From positions 1 through 58,880 of the forward strand of contig CAZMCN010000001.1 in NCBI GenBank assembly GCA_964564845.1: DNA of 58,880 nucleotides, read 5' to 3'. This document shows, piece by piece, positions 9,001 through 15,522 of the stretch; the stretch's first letter is position 1, and each line of letters begins with the position of its first letter. The position numbers were made by a program, and so were the translations under genes. The DNA is from CAYXPG01 sp964564845 (GTDB lineage Bacteria > Planctomycetota > Phycisphaerae > Sedimentisphaerales > Anaerobacaceae). The notes under the pieces were generated by a model. The model made no database searches and had not been told where the DNA came from. It saw only the letters and a program-made list of their open reading frames with translations.

Positions 9001-9989
9001 ACATACAGGGTTGGTTGCCCCCCTATTGCATAGGGGCCGGAGGTTACGAACTGCAGATACGCCGCACCAACACCGGCAAGCCCGAAGTTTGCAAAAAGTG
9101 TCGTCGTGCCGTCCGGTGCAATCTTATGGATTGTCCCTGTTGCCACGTTTCCTGCGTACAGGTCGCTGCCGAAAACCGGATCGCCGGGACCAAAGGCGAG
9201 ACCCTCCAGCCCTGGCTGAAGCACCGCCAGAGGCGGATTAGCCCCCCCCCCTGGCGTGACGGAGAAGACCGCTCCGTTTACGCAGGAGGAAACCCACAAG
9301 CGATTGGCGCCATACGGGCTTACACCAGCTCTATTGTCGAACGTGAAGTACCGCGGATCGGTGTTAGGTAATGCCGCAAAAGGAACCACACCGCCACCAG
9401 GAAGAATCTGCATTATTCCATCGCTGCCGTCGTTACCCCAGTCGCTAATGTGCAGAAATCCGCCATAAGCAAAGCCTGGCGTGCGGTCAAACTCCACACA
9501 GGCTATGCCTGGAAAAGCGCCTGGATTAACCCATGGCCCCCACGCGCCGCCAGGGTTGACCCAATTAAGGTTTGTCATGATGGCGCTAGCAACCTCGCCG
9601 ACAAACATTCCGAACGGGTAACCGCCCTGGGTCGGGTAGGGTAAGTCTGCAGTCGCCCCGTCGATATCAATCCCGGAAGCACCGCCCCCAAAAAGGCCGA
9701 ACGGTTGTGTGTAGGGAATGACTAGGCCCGCTGGTGTCACCTGTACCACACCAGCACCTCCTAACTCCGAGACATACATCATCCCCCCATATGCTCCACC
9801 TGGAATATCTATCCGGCTGAACTTTGGGGCATTGATTGGCTGAGCACCGGCTGCTGCTCCTGCAAATGGAAAAACATTTAGGCCTGATTGATAAACAACA
9901 GGCTGAGCCTTTACAACAGTTGCTGTAAGCAAAAAAGTCAACGTAGAAACAAAACAAACAATTAACATTTTCAACTTTACTGTTCTCAT
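6021..9989 (-). CDS. Large secreted multi-module protein with C-terminal type I dockerin
   Basis: A 1322-residue exported protein. Residues 1-29 form a signal peptide ending at VKA-QP. Residues 30-345 are Gly-rich with recurring 'G.L.VS..G..V..V.P.G' units resembling a beta-propeller of the SMP-30/NHL type. Three homologous Trp-rich modules follow at about 350-565, 830-1040 and 1042-1258. Each opens with (V)ADD(F/W)xC, has T(D/S)(V)H(F/W)WGS, and ends with a PWGW/FGW..(F/W)NDDAV block. Between the first two modules is a unique Gly/Trp-rich stretch. The tail (about 1262-1322) has two dockerin-like calcium repeats, including DLNCDGIVSNKDLKIFALQW. Function is unknown; a surface or extracellular adhesive or scaffold role is inferred. 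It is the sole gene between its own promoter-like region and a terminator. Confidence 0.8.
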   Translation of the reverse strand: MRTVKLKMLIVCFVSTLTFLLTATVVKAQPVVYQSGLNVFPFAGAAAGAQPINAPKFSRIDIPGGAYGGMMYVSELGGAGVVQVTPAGLVIPYTQPFGLFGGGASGIDIDGATADLPYPTQGGYPFGMFVGEVASAIMTNLNWVNPGGAWGPWVNPGAFPGIACVEFDRTPGFAYGGFLHISDWGNDGSDGIMQILPGGGVVPFAALPNTDPRYFTFDNRAGVSPYGANRLWVSSCVNGAVFSVTPGGGANPPLAVLQPGLEGLAFGPGDPVFGSDLYAGNVATGTIHKIAPDGTTTLFANFGLAGVGAAYLQFVTSGPYAIGGQPTLYVDDGVTSIWAITSTSISETTKWVQMPDETKNGIDIRCDDSDGFQRVLADDFKCISTGLITDVHFWGSWKNDIKGNIIKIHLSIHSDIPAEQSPTGYSMPNESPLWEKDFFAGDFNETFHSELTDPNFEWWWDPYEGQLLQYGDRQIYRYDIFIDPVDAFMQQGDPCNPVTYWLDISVSVDPCMPPQPEFGWKTSYMHWNDDAVYLEAEWFELRYPDNHPYHPNSIDMAFMITTEPPEPPKQPVPNLKWSQPPIPIEPCAEVPTYWGWDEPAYLEWLEEIPAMMGSAADGGRIAPLQVGGGKGYWDLFCVNLTPNGLYWNQVNGGNGLLSDPLVQPDPAGGPPVIDNATALGGVAWGWGGLDWGNGTLETNIGVHSIQHISAVSTPYFLSVVLDTNTSPNFDRNYPSWGLINNIVVSPWTGTGWGAPVAPQWILSPLDPDMGTVVTLQPGPATDIKLANNQWGFPENFQQPQGIWGAGAQLTSALGYKVDFTTDPVDTWDSYDSGPVTSPKSKWNMVADDWHCLGSMPVTSIHWWGSYTNWECPGGQGDMPPVLPVAWRFGFWSNVPAGLPPEPNYSHPETLLHAFTVPAARVEVEEVGCDYYCTQYPSDVCYQYYVDLDPCEVFWQDDFNDMTQDDIYWLSITAIYPNDVSVYYPWGWKTRPWSWNDDAVRFVLHEEPVAGLKVDPCDITPIKDPLWNESFDVAFELDTDPNYIKWEQPFTDIHHWPHYEDVNSMNDKGDPNIIVADDWRCERRTPVTAAVWWGSYIGYHYKAGCTGPWMPLPVSPDRFELKIWTDVATDDPDNTYPYSHPGEVIWQYDAFEYDEVLVGYDKHPHGAPNEPVFRYSVRIPDANWFRQPDYNRVFWLSVQAIYETNDPLYPWGWTNHKHTFNDDAVSGYTEPASGEWVWEELHDQTGKSADMSFILFTDPNVCSTCANYNTDWIINCIDYADFADDWLWVGPAGGYNNSDLNCDGIVSNKDLKIFALQWLTFCP

Positions 9990-10037
9990 AATTAAATCCT
10001 CTAAAAAAGTTCTTTGCTAAAGCAAAAATGCTTGCCG

Positions 10038-10068
10038 ATTATATGTTATCCTGCGGCAGTTGGCCGCA
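10038..10068 (-). promoter_or_regulatory. Putative promoter with overlapping dyad for the dockerin gene
   Basis: On the minus strand TATAAT (10043-10038) lies about 48 bases upstream of the ATG at 9989. No good -35 box is visible; instead a perfect inverted repeat TGCGGC-AGTTG-GCCGCA (10052-10068) occupies the spacer and -35 region. This is the arrangement of an operator for a repressor or activator. Inference only. Confidence 0.4.
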
Positions 10069-10097
10069 AGTGGTCTTCTCGCCTTTCACATTGTCTG

Positions 10098-10172
10098 GGG
10101 GGCCTCAAACGCGAAACAATGCGTTTGTGGAGGAATCCCTGTTTACTCAGAGTATAGAGTCACCATCTCTGG
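10098..10172 (-). repeat. Dispersed hairpin repeat, copy 1
   Basis: The core CAAACGC-8-base loop-GCGTTTG (10106-10127) is a 7-bp hairpin. On the minus strand this copy and the one at 13707-13772 align over roughly 70 bases: CCAGAGAT, a variable spacer, then a TTCCTC..AACGCATT..TTCGCGTTTG.G.GCCCC pattern. A third, shorter copy lies at the end of ddl. Confidence 0.6.
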
Positions 10173-10195
10173 AAGATGTCCTCCTCCGGGAGATA

Positions 10196-10285
10196 CTAAC
10201 ATGCAGGTTTTGCCAAACAAAAGGCTTTCGTAAGGCCGTACACTGCCCCCCCCGAAATAAAAACCGCGATGATAAGGAAAAGCAT
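10196..10285 (-). CDS. Candidate 29-residue membrane peptide
   Basis: A 29-codon frame that reads as one hydrophobic segment, starting MLFLIIAVFISGGAVYGLTK, followed by a short Cys-containing tail (FCLAKPAC). Support: GGAG nine bases before the ATG and a TTGACT-17-TAAACT promoter just upstream. I recognise no family. It precedes the large dockerin gene in the same direction, separated by a hairpin repeat. It could be a true small protein, a leader peptide, or chance. Confidence 0.4.
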   Translation of the reverse strand: MLFLIIAVFISGGAVYGLTKAFCLAKPAC

Positions 10286-10327
10286 CTTCACTCACTCCTC
10301 GCTGAGACCAAACTTTATTGTTTGAAT

Positions 10328-10356
10328 AGTTTACAGAGCAGTCGAATTAAAGTCAA
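10328..10356 (-). promoter_or_regulatory. Putative promoter of the 29-codon gene
   Basis: TTGACT (10356-10351) and TAAACT (10333-10328), spacing 17, on the minus strand. Predicted start is near 10321, giving a leader of about 36 bases that includes the GGAG site. Confidence 0.5.
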
Positions 10357-10528
10357 GAGAAAAATTATCGGACGGTAACCTTTTTTGATTATCGAAGTAC
10401 AAATCCGGTAAATCCGGTTATATCAGGCAGATATGCTCCTGCAGCTTTTCAGCCCAGCCAGGAAAGTCCCGGCCCTATCTCTATCATCGCAGCTTTACCG
10501 AAAATCGACTTTTTTTCTGCTTTAGCGG

Positions 10529-11365
10529 TTAGCCATAGTACGTACAGCAGGTCCTGTCATTTTCCCAGATTATAATACTGTGCAGCGATGCTTTGCTGAG
10601 GGGTTCTCCCAGCGCATTATTTCGCGTTTTTGGGCGGCTGAACTTACCGGCCAGCTTATCCCACGCCAGAACCGCTATGTTTTCAACCGTAGGATTTGTC
10701 CCGGCAAATTCAGCTACGTCGGCATTTAGGTTCTTATGGTCAACAAGTCTTATAAATTCATCATCAATTGTTTTTTCAAAATCACCTATGCAAAAGCCCT
10801 CGCCTGTCGGCACCTTGACCGTAACTTCAAGAATATAATTATGACCGTGGCCGGCCGGGTTCGCACATTTACCAAAGACCTCAAAATTCCGCTCACGCGT
10901 AAAATCATCGTTCCAGAGCTTGTGCATCGCCGCAAACTCAAATTTCTCACTAAGATAAATCATCTTGTCATCCTCACAGTCAATCGCAACCTTTCTAAAA
11001 GGATTCAGCTTTAAGGTTAATTCACCCAACATCACCTTGCCGAACTTACCCGCCAGTTGTTTCTGTGTCGATTTCAAAAGTTCGGCTATTTCAGAAAATC
11101 CGATATGTCTGCCAAGCCGATAACTTTCTCTTATTCGCTCGGCAAAAATCGGCACCACATATTCCCGAACGCACTTGTCAATATCGACCACATTAACGAC
11201 AAATCCCGTTGTCGGCTCAACCTCTCCGACCACCCCGACACCCAACTCGAAAAAGATTGAAAAACCTTCTCCCGCCGGCCTCGATGAATATGAGTTAAAA
11301 CCCGGACTGTCCTCAGGCAGAAAAGGATTAATCGAAAACCGCACCTGTCTGGTAACTTTATGCAT
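10529..11365 (-). CDS. 6-pyruvoyl-tetrahydropterin synthase-like protein, double-length
   Basis: At 278 residues this is twice the usual PTPS/QueD length. The C-terminal half (about 135-278) carries a full active site. AAMHKL supplies a zinc His (148). FGKCANPAGHGHNY gives the catalytic Cys167 and zinc His173/His175, with C-x5-HGH spacing like animal PTPS rather than the C-x3-HGH of QueD. DHKNL (Asp209, His210), PTVEN (Glu228) and an Ile-rich strand ending IIWEND follow. The N-terminal half (1-130) has the fold's typical strand-turn text (EPTTGFVVNVVDID) but no Cys/His triad, so it looks like a degenerate repeat. FolE makes its presumed substrate, dihydroneopterin triphosphate, and lies 23 bases upstream in the same direction. 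The likely product is 6-pyruvoyl- or 6-carboxy-tetrahydropterin; which one cannot be told from sequence. Confidence 0.85.
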   Translation of the reverse strand: MHKVTRQVRFSINPFLPEDSPGFNSYSSRPAGEGFSIFFELGVGVVGEVEPTTGFVVNVVDIDKCVREYVVPIFAERIRESYRLGRHIGFSEIAELLKSTQKQLAGKFGKVMLGELTLKLNPFRKVAIDCEDDKMIYLSEKFEFAAMHKLWNDDFTRERNFEVFGKCANPAGHGHNYILEVTVKVPTGEGFCIGDFEKTIDDEFIRLVDHKNLNADVAEFAGTNPTVENIAVLAWDKLAGKFSRPKTRNNALGEPLSKASLHSIIIWENDRTCCTYYG

Positions 11366-11388
11366 AAATAAAAACCATTTCCCACCCG

Positions 11389-11973
11389 CTACTTGCTGGC
11401 GCTATGCATCAAACTCAAAACTTCGCTTCGGCTTTTCGGGTCCTTCTTAAAAATCCCGCGAAGCGCCGATGTCACCATTACCGAACCCGGTTTTTTTATC
11501 CCCCTGATTGTCATACAGCTATGCGCCGCCTCCAGTACAACCGCCACACCCTTGGGGTTTAAACTGTCCATTATGAAATCAGCTATCCGGTCCGTCAGTC
11601 GTTCCTGTACCTGAAGTCGCCGCGCAAAACAATCCACAATACGGGCCAGCTTGCTCACACCAAGCACCACACCACTCGGCAAATATGCAACATGGGCTGT
11701 GCCTATAAACGGCATAAGATGATGCTCACAAATACTGTAAAACGGTATGTCACGCAGAAGAACGATTTCGTTGTAGTTCTCTGCAAAGATGCTGCTGACG
11801 TACTGCTGAGGGTCTTCCCGCATCCCTATCAGAAGTTCGGCGTACATACTTGCCACCCTTCTCGGCGTGTCCCTTAAGCCCTCCCGCTCGGCATCTTCGC
11901 CCACCGCCAGAAGTATTTCCTTAACTGCTTTTTCTATCCTGCTGGTATCTACCGTCTTGCCTTTATGACTCAT
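11389..11973 (-). CDS. folE: GTP cyclohydrolase I FolE
   Basis: Converts GTP to 7,8-dihydroneopterin triphosphate, the entry step for folate, biopterin and queuosine. The 194-residue length is normal. Zinc ligands are seen at SICEHHLMPF (Cys82, His85) and AHSCMTIRG (Cys153). Other family marks are GLRDTPRRVA, YLPSGVVLGVSKLARIVDCFARR and QVQERLT. The start follows GAGGTG. The tight link with the PTPS-like gene suggests dedicated pterin synthesis; no sepiapterin reductase, QueE or QueC gene is in view. Confidence 0.95.
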   Translation of the reverse strand: MSHKGKTVDTSRIEKAVKEILLAVGEDAEREGLRDTPRRVASMYAELLIGMREDPQQYVSSIFAENYNEIVLLRDIPFYSICEHHLMPFIGTAHVAYLPSGVVLGVSKLARIVDCFARRLQVQERLTDRIADFIMDSLNPKGVAVVLEAAHSCMTIRGIKKPGSVMVTSALRGIFKKDPKSRSEVLSLMHSASK

Positions 11974-12060
11974 TTTCTTTCACCTCGTATCTGATATATT
12001 CCAGATAGTCAACACCGTCTGAATGAAAAATTTTTCTTTGCTATGACTGTTTCATAAAGT

Positions 12061-13305
12061 TCAGTATCTGCCGACCAGAGCATCTGAAATAGCCTTACCA
12101 AACATAGTCGCGGCCTCCGGGCCGATACCTGTTATAACAAGACCGTCCCATTCAACGGCATTGCCGGTGTATTGGGCACCGGCCCTTATAAGATTGCCCT
12201 GTTGTGACGGAGCACTTGTAGCTCTGAGCCCCTTGAGCACTCCCGCATTGGCCAGAATTGTTGGGGCAATACAAATCGCCCCAAGAACTTTCCCCTTTTC
12301 TTTCGCCTGGCGGGCAATACTCAGCGCCGTATGGTTATTAAAGTATTGCTTCGCACCGCCACCACCTACAAAAATCACTCCGTCGTAATCGTCCACATTC
12401 AACTCACTCACAAGCACTTCTGCCCTGCCGAGGCCGCCCAGCATACCTCTTACAGCACCTCTTTTTGTGCTTGCTGTAACCGTTTCCACGCCCGCCTGGG
12501 TAAGGACACCTCTGGTCTGGAAAAGCTCCTCATCGCGGAAATTCTCCTGCGCAATAATCAGCACCACTTTTTTGGTTATTCTCTTTTGCAGTTGGGGGAC
12601 CGGCCTCTTTTCCTCGACCGTCTCTTTCGGCGCCTGCACGGCCGGATAACCAACACTAATTATGTAAAGCGGTTCAAGTGCCTTTGGGAGTCTGCAAACC
12701 TTACGCACCTGACTAATATCAAAAGCCCCTATCGGCACAGAGGCCAATCCGAGACCAACCGCCTGAAGATGGATATTCTGAGCGATGTGTCCCGCTTCCA
12801 GCAGCATATACCTTCGGGCTTTCTTATCGTATTTGCGAGCAAGCTTTTTCACTGAACCTGCGATGACAATATCACATCCGGCACCGGCCACCGCCCTCTG
12901 GTTCAATGCCGCCACCGCCAGTTGAGCTCGTATATCCCGATTAAGGACCTCCTCCAAACTGTGCCCTTGGGGACGATAGATAAACAAACCTTCATGCGTG
13001 GCAAAATATAATTCTATCGGATAAAGCGCCCCTGCCGACGGTGCCGTGCGAAAACCTTTCTCTTTTTCTGTTATCCCCTGGCCCGCCCAGGCTAACTGGC
13101 CAATCTGAGAAAGGTCAAGCTGACGCCTCGCAAAGTCACGCACACTTCGACGCTGCGCCACCGCCTGCTCTAAACTGACAGAGCCGGTTAACTTTGGTTC
13201 GGCAAGCTGAATCACTTTAAGCTGCAGCGCGCGGGACCTCTGCTGTGCAACGCATACAACGGCAAAAACACATAATAATATCGCAGGGATTGTAAGACGT
13301 CTCAT
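12061..13305 (-). CDS. Exported SagB-type nitroreductase fused to a DJ-1/PfpI domain
   Basis: A signal peptide (MRRLTIPAILLCVFAVVCVA) is followed by a SagB-type, FMN-dependent nitroreductase-like domain (about 35-235) and a DJ-1/PfpI domain (about 245-414). SagB marks: SLEQAVAQRRSVRDF, QIGQLAWAGQGIT, RTAPSAGALYPIELY, LLEAGHIAQNIHLQAVGLGLA and YIISVGYP. DJ-1 marks: KVVLIIAQENFRDEEL, DDYDGVIFVGGGGAKQYF and the nucleophile elbow LGAICIAPTILANAG with its Cys. I chose the ATG at 13305 because GGAGG lies 9 bases upstream; a GTG at 13335 would add ten residues and overlap the preceding gene. SagB proteins are best known from thiazole/oxazole peptide maturation, but nothing else here fits that. Substrate is unknown. 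Confidence 0.85.
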   Translation of the reverse strand: MRRLTIPAILLCVFAVVCVAQQRSRALQLKVIQLAEPKLTGSVSLEQAVAQRRSVRDFARRQLDLSQIGQLAWAGQGITEKEKGFRTAPSAGALYPIELYFATHEGLFIYRPQGHSLEEVLNRDIRAQLAVAALNQRAVAGAGCDIVIAGSVKKLARKYDKKARRYMLLEAGHIAQNIHLQAVGLGLASVPIGAFDISQVRKVCRLPKALEPLYIISVGYPAVQAPKETVEEKRPVPQLQKRITKKVVLIIAQENFRDEELFQTRGVLTQAGVETVTASTKRGAVRGMLGGLGRAEVLVSELNVDDYDGVIFVGGGGAKQYFNNHTALSIARQAKEKGKVLGAICIAPTILANAGVLKGLRATSAPSQQGNLIRAGAQYTGNAVEWDGLVITGIGPEAATMFGKAISDALVGRY

Positions 13306-13324
13306 TTTTCTAATCCTCCAAAAA

Positions 13325-13672
13325 TTAATCCTCACCGCTTTCGATAGCTGTTACCACTGCTTTTTTTGCATGCTTATGAATCAAATGAAGATTTCGTAAA
13401 TATATGAGAGTATTTAGTGAAAAGCCCAACATAAAAACAGGGTTCTTTATATGAACAGCGTAGCTCAGCAGTATTAAACTGCCAACTAGTGATATATACC
13501 AGAAAGCTATCGGCACATGGGATTTTTTCTTGTACTCACTCACTATCCATTGAAGAATAAATCGTCCGCCGAATATCCCCTGCCCTATCAAAGCTACCGT
13601 CGCCCACACCGGGTCGTTAACTATCTGTTCAGCTATCGCACTTTTAAGAAATTCGATTATTGAATACAACAT
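13325..13672 (-). CDS. Lipid-A-disaccharide synthase N-terminal-domain (LABN) membrane protein
   Basis: A 115-residue protein with three hydrophobic segments. The signature reads GQGIFGGRFILQWIVSEYKKKSHVPIAFWYISLVGSLILLSYAVH, the LABN domain found alone or at the N-terminus of some LpxB proteins. Such stand-alone proteins commonly accompany glycolipid or polyprenyl-phosphate glycosyltransferases; their exact role is unclear. GGAGA precedes the ATG. Its stop is 19 bases before the SagB/DJ-1 start, so they are probably co-transcribed. Confidence 0.85.
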   Translation of the reverse strand: MLYSIIEFLKSAIAEQIVNDPVWATVALIGQGIFGGRFILQWIVSEYKKKSHVPIAFWYISLVGSLILLSYAVHIKNPVFMLGFSLNTLIYLRNLHLIHKHAKKAVVTAIESGED

Positions 13673-13706
13673 AAATTTTCTCCAGTTTTCAATAAAGTAA
13701 CTATTG

Positions 13707-13772
13707 GGGCTCCCAAACGCGAAGTAATGCGTTCGAGGAACCTCTTACATAATAAACCAATCTCTGGTAAAA
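13707..13772 (-). repeat. Dispersed hairpin repeat, copy 2
   Basis: Core AACGC-GAAGTAAT-GCGTT (13716-13733) flanked by GGCTCC and GGAACC, forming a longer imperfect hairpin. Aligns with 10098-10172 and, more briefly, 46488-46523. It lies in the divergent gap between LABN and vanZ-like genes. Confidence 0.65.
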
Positions 13773-13868
13773 TTAAAGAACAGAGCTTGAAAAATCGACA
13801 TATTACTTGCATTAGTAATCCCGGCACGGATGAAAAGTTTAATTAAATAGCTTATTTAGGCGATTCTA

Positions 13869-14594
13869 ATGGCTGCCGCACGGCGACAAAAGCTGACCAT
13901 TATACTCCTGCTGTTTTACTGGCCTGCCATCTTCATCCTTGCGCACATACCCTTTTCGGGTGTGCCTGAATGGTTTTTTCAGCCTCGAATGTCCGACAAA
14001 GCCATTCATTTCCTCGGCTACCTCATTTTGGTTTTGCTGCTCTGGTTCGCAATCAGTCCCGACAAAAGGGTAAACTGGCGCAGACCCGCTGTATGGTGGG
14101 TGCTTCTCGTGGTCGTTTGGTATGGGGCTGTTGACGAATGGCTGCAGGGATATGTCGGACGAAACTGTGATGTTATGGATTTCTTTGCCGACCTGGCCGG
14201 TGCACTCACCGGCTTAATTTTACTCTCGATTTTTCTCTTTTGGCCTGCATCACTTCTGGTAACATCTGCTGTTATTTTTATCTTAACAAATCTGATTCAG
14301 GCCGCCCCGACCGACCAGCTCAGAGTAATAAATACAGTTTTTCATCTGTTTGCTTACGCCTTTCTTGCTTTGCTGTGGATTCAATATATGAACCGTCTGC
14401 TGACAGTAAAACCGCCACAACCCAAATGGCTCATCGGAGCATTGACGCCTCCGACAGCTTTTCTGCTGGCGACGGAATCTTTTTCAGCGATTGCCGGAAA
14501 CGGTTTCAGTTTAGAGAATATCATCGTCTCGCTGGCGGCAATTGCTCTCGTGGCCGCAGCATTTTATTTCACTGCACCTTTGCGTAAACATTAA
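13869..14594 (+). CDS. VanZ-like family membrane protein
   Basis: A 241-residue integral membrane protein with about six hydrophobic segments. The VanZ-like pattern is visible: IFILAHIPFSGVP..., DKAIHFLGYLILVLLLW, VVWYGAVDEWLQGYVGRNCDVMDFFADLAGALTG. These contain the conserved K..H...Y, DE..Q and D...N/D..G blocks. VanZ itself gives low-level teicoplanin resistance, but most homologues have no known role. The AGGCGA upstream is a weak ribosome site. It leads a plus-strand group with two glycosyltransferase-like genes. Confidence 0.85.
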   Translation: MAAARRQKLTIILLLFYWPAIFILAHIPFSGVPEWFFQPRMSDKAIHFLGYLILVLLLWFAISPDKRVNWRRPAVWWVLLVVVWYGAVDEWLQGYVGRNCDVMDFFADLAGALTGLILLSIFLFWPASLLVTSAVIFILTNLIQAAPTDQLRVINTVFHLFAYAFLALLWIQYMNRLLTVKPPQPKWLIGALTPPTAFLLATESFSAIAGNGFSLENIIVSLAAIALVAAAFYFTAPLRKH

Positions 14595-14686
14595 AATTAG
14601 ATTTGCCCCTGGGATTTATTTCAGATACATTAAGCGGTGTTATTAAATATGATAAGCCAAAAAGGCGATAATATATACAACGCTTT

Positions 14687-14703
14687 TAGCTCTGCCATAG
14701 GTA
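14687..14703 (+). repeat. 17-base dispersed word, copy A
   Basis: TAGCTCTGCCATAGGTA, one mismatch from the identical copies at 14769-14785 and 47517-47533. It lies 22 bases upstream of the GT2 start. Confidence 0.5.
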
Positions 14704-14724
14704 CAAGGATTAATCCAGTAATAA

Positions 14725-15498
14725 ATGAACGACTCCAAAACCAACAATAACAGCTCTCGCTTTTCTAATAGCTCTGCCACAGGTATAAAATTGGCAATTG
14801 TATGCCCAATGGCCAATGAGTCCTCAACCGCCGAGGATTTTGTAACCTCCGTACTGAAGCAATGTCAGAATTTCGGAACTGTAAAGTTTTTCGCCGTCCT
14901 TGATAATTCCTCCACAGACGGCACCTTCGATTTGCTCAAGGACCTGCAACACAGACTGCCGCAGCTTGTTGCCATCTGGGCGCCTGAAAATAAATGTGTC
15001 GTTGACGCTTATGTTCGGGGCTATCGCGAAGCCCTCGATGCAGGATGTGACTGGATACTGGAGATTGATGCAGGCTTTAGTCATCAGCCCTCGCAAATCC
15101 CCCGGTTTTTTGAAAAAATGGCCCAGGGATATGACTGTGTTTTTGGCTGCCGGTTCTGCAAGGGAGGTAAATTCACGGATGCGCCTATCAGCCGCCGCAT
15201 TATTAGTCGATGGGGGAGTGTCTTAGCCAATATTCTGCTTGGCACAGAACTCAAAGATATGACAAGCGGATTTGAAATGTTTACAAATTCTGCTTTACAG
15301 AATGTCCTAGACAAAACAATTCGGTCAAAAGGGCATTTCTTCCAGACCGAAATCAAGGTATATTGTCGAAATATGCGAATAGCTGAGGTGCCGATACATT
15401 ATCGCACCCCAAGCAAAAATGTAAATGCCGCTGTTATGATGGATGCCTTTAGTAATTTATTCCGGTTATTCAAAGAGCGTCTTGCCGGTAAGTTGTGA
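14725..15498 (+). CDS. Family 2 glycosyltransferase (polyprenyl-phosphate hexosyltransferase-like)
   Basis: A 257-residue GT-A enzyme. Seen: KLAIVCPMANESSTAEDFV, FAVLDNSSTDGTFDLL (nucleotide-sugar site), WILEIDAGFSHQPSQIPRFF in the place of the DxD/acceptor motif, FGCRFCKGG, ISRWGSVLANILLGTELKDMTSGFEMF and HFFQTEIKVYCRNMRIAEVPIHYR. The last blocks are typical of dolichyl/undecaprenyl-phosphate mannosyl- or glucosyltransferases, but no C-terminal membrane segment is present. The first 20 residues are Ser/Asn-rich and include the 17-base dispersed word, so the true start may be further in. The next gene follows after a few bases, suggesting an operon. Confidence 0.85.
   Translation: MNDSKTNNNSSRFSNSSATGIKLAIVCPMANESSTAEDFVTSVLKQCQNFGTVKFFAVLDNSSTDGTFDLLKDLQHRLPQLVAIWAPENKCVVDAYVRGYREALDAGCDWILEIDAGFSHQPSQIPRFFEKMAQGYDCVFGCRFCKGGKFTDAPISRRIISRWGSVLANILLGTELKDMTSGFEMFTNSALQNVLDKTIRSKGHFFQTEIKVYCRNMRIAEVPIHYRTPSKNVNAAVMMDAFSNLFRLFKERLAGKL
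14769..14785 (+). repeat. 17-base dispersed word, copy B
   Basis: TAGCTCTGCCACAGGTA inside the extreme 5' part of the GT2 reading frame, 82 bases after copy A and identical to copy C at 47517. It suggests the repeat has been incorporated into, or lies just before, the coding start. Confidence 0.5.
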
Positions 15499-15522
15499 AC
15501 TTTGATGGGATTTTTCTGTTTT

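Noticed and set aside
10028..10378. Plus-strand 116-codon open frame
   Set aside because: It runs antisense through a hairpin repeat, a promoter and a better-supported small minus-strand gene; no ribosome site or recognisable protein pattern.
12061..13305. SagB as part of a thiazole/oxazole peptide (TOMM) cluster
   Set aside because: No YcaO, ocin-ThiF-like protein or precursor peptide nearby; the DJ-1 fusion and signal peptide argue against it.
13869..14594. Glycopeptide resistance via VanZ
   Set aside because: No vanHAX, vanS/R or vanY genes nearby; VanZ-like proteins are mostly unrelated to resistance.
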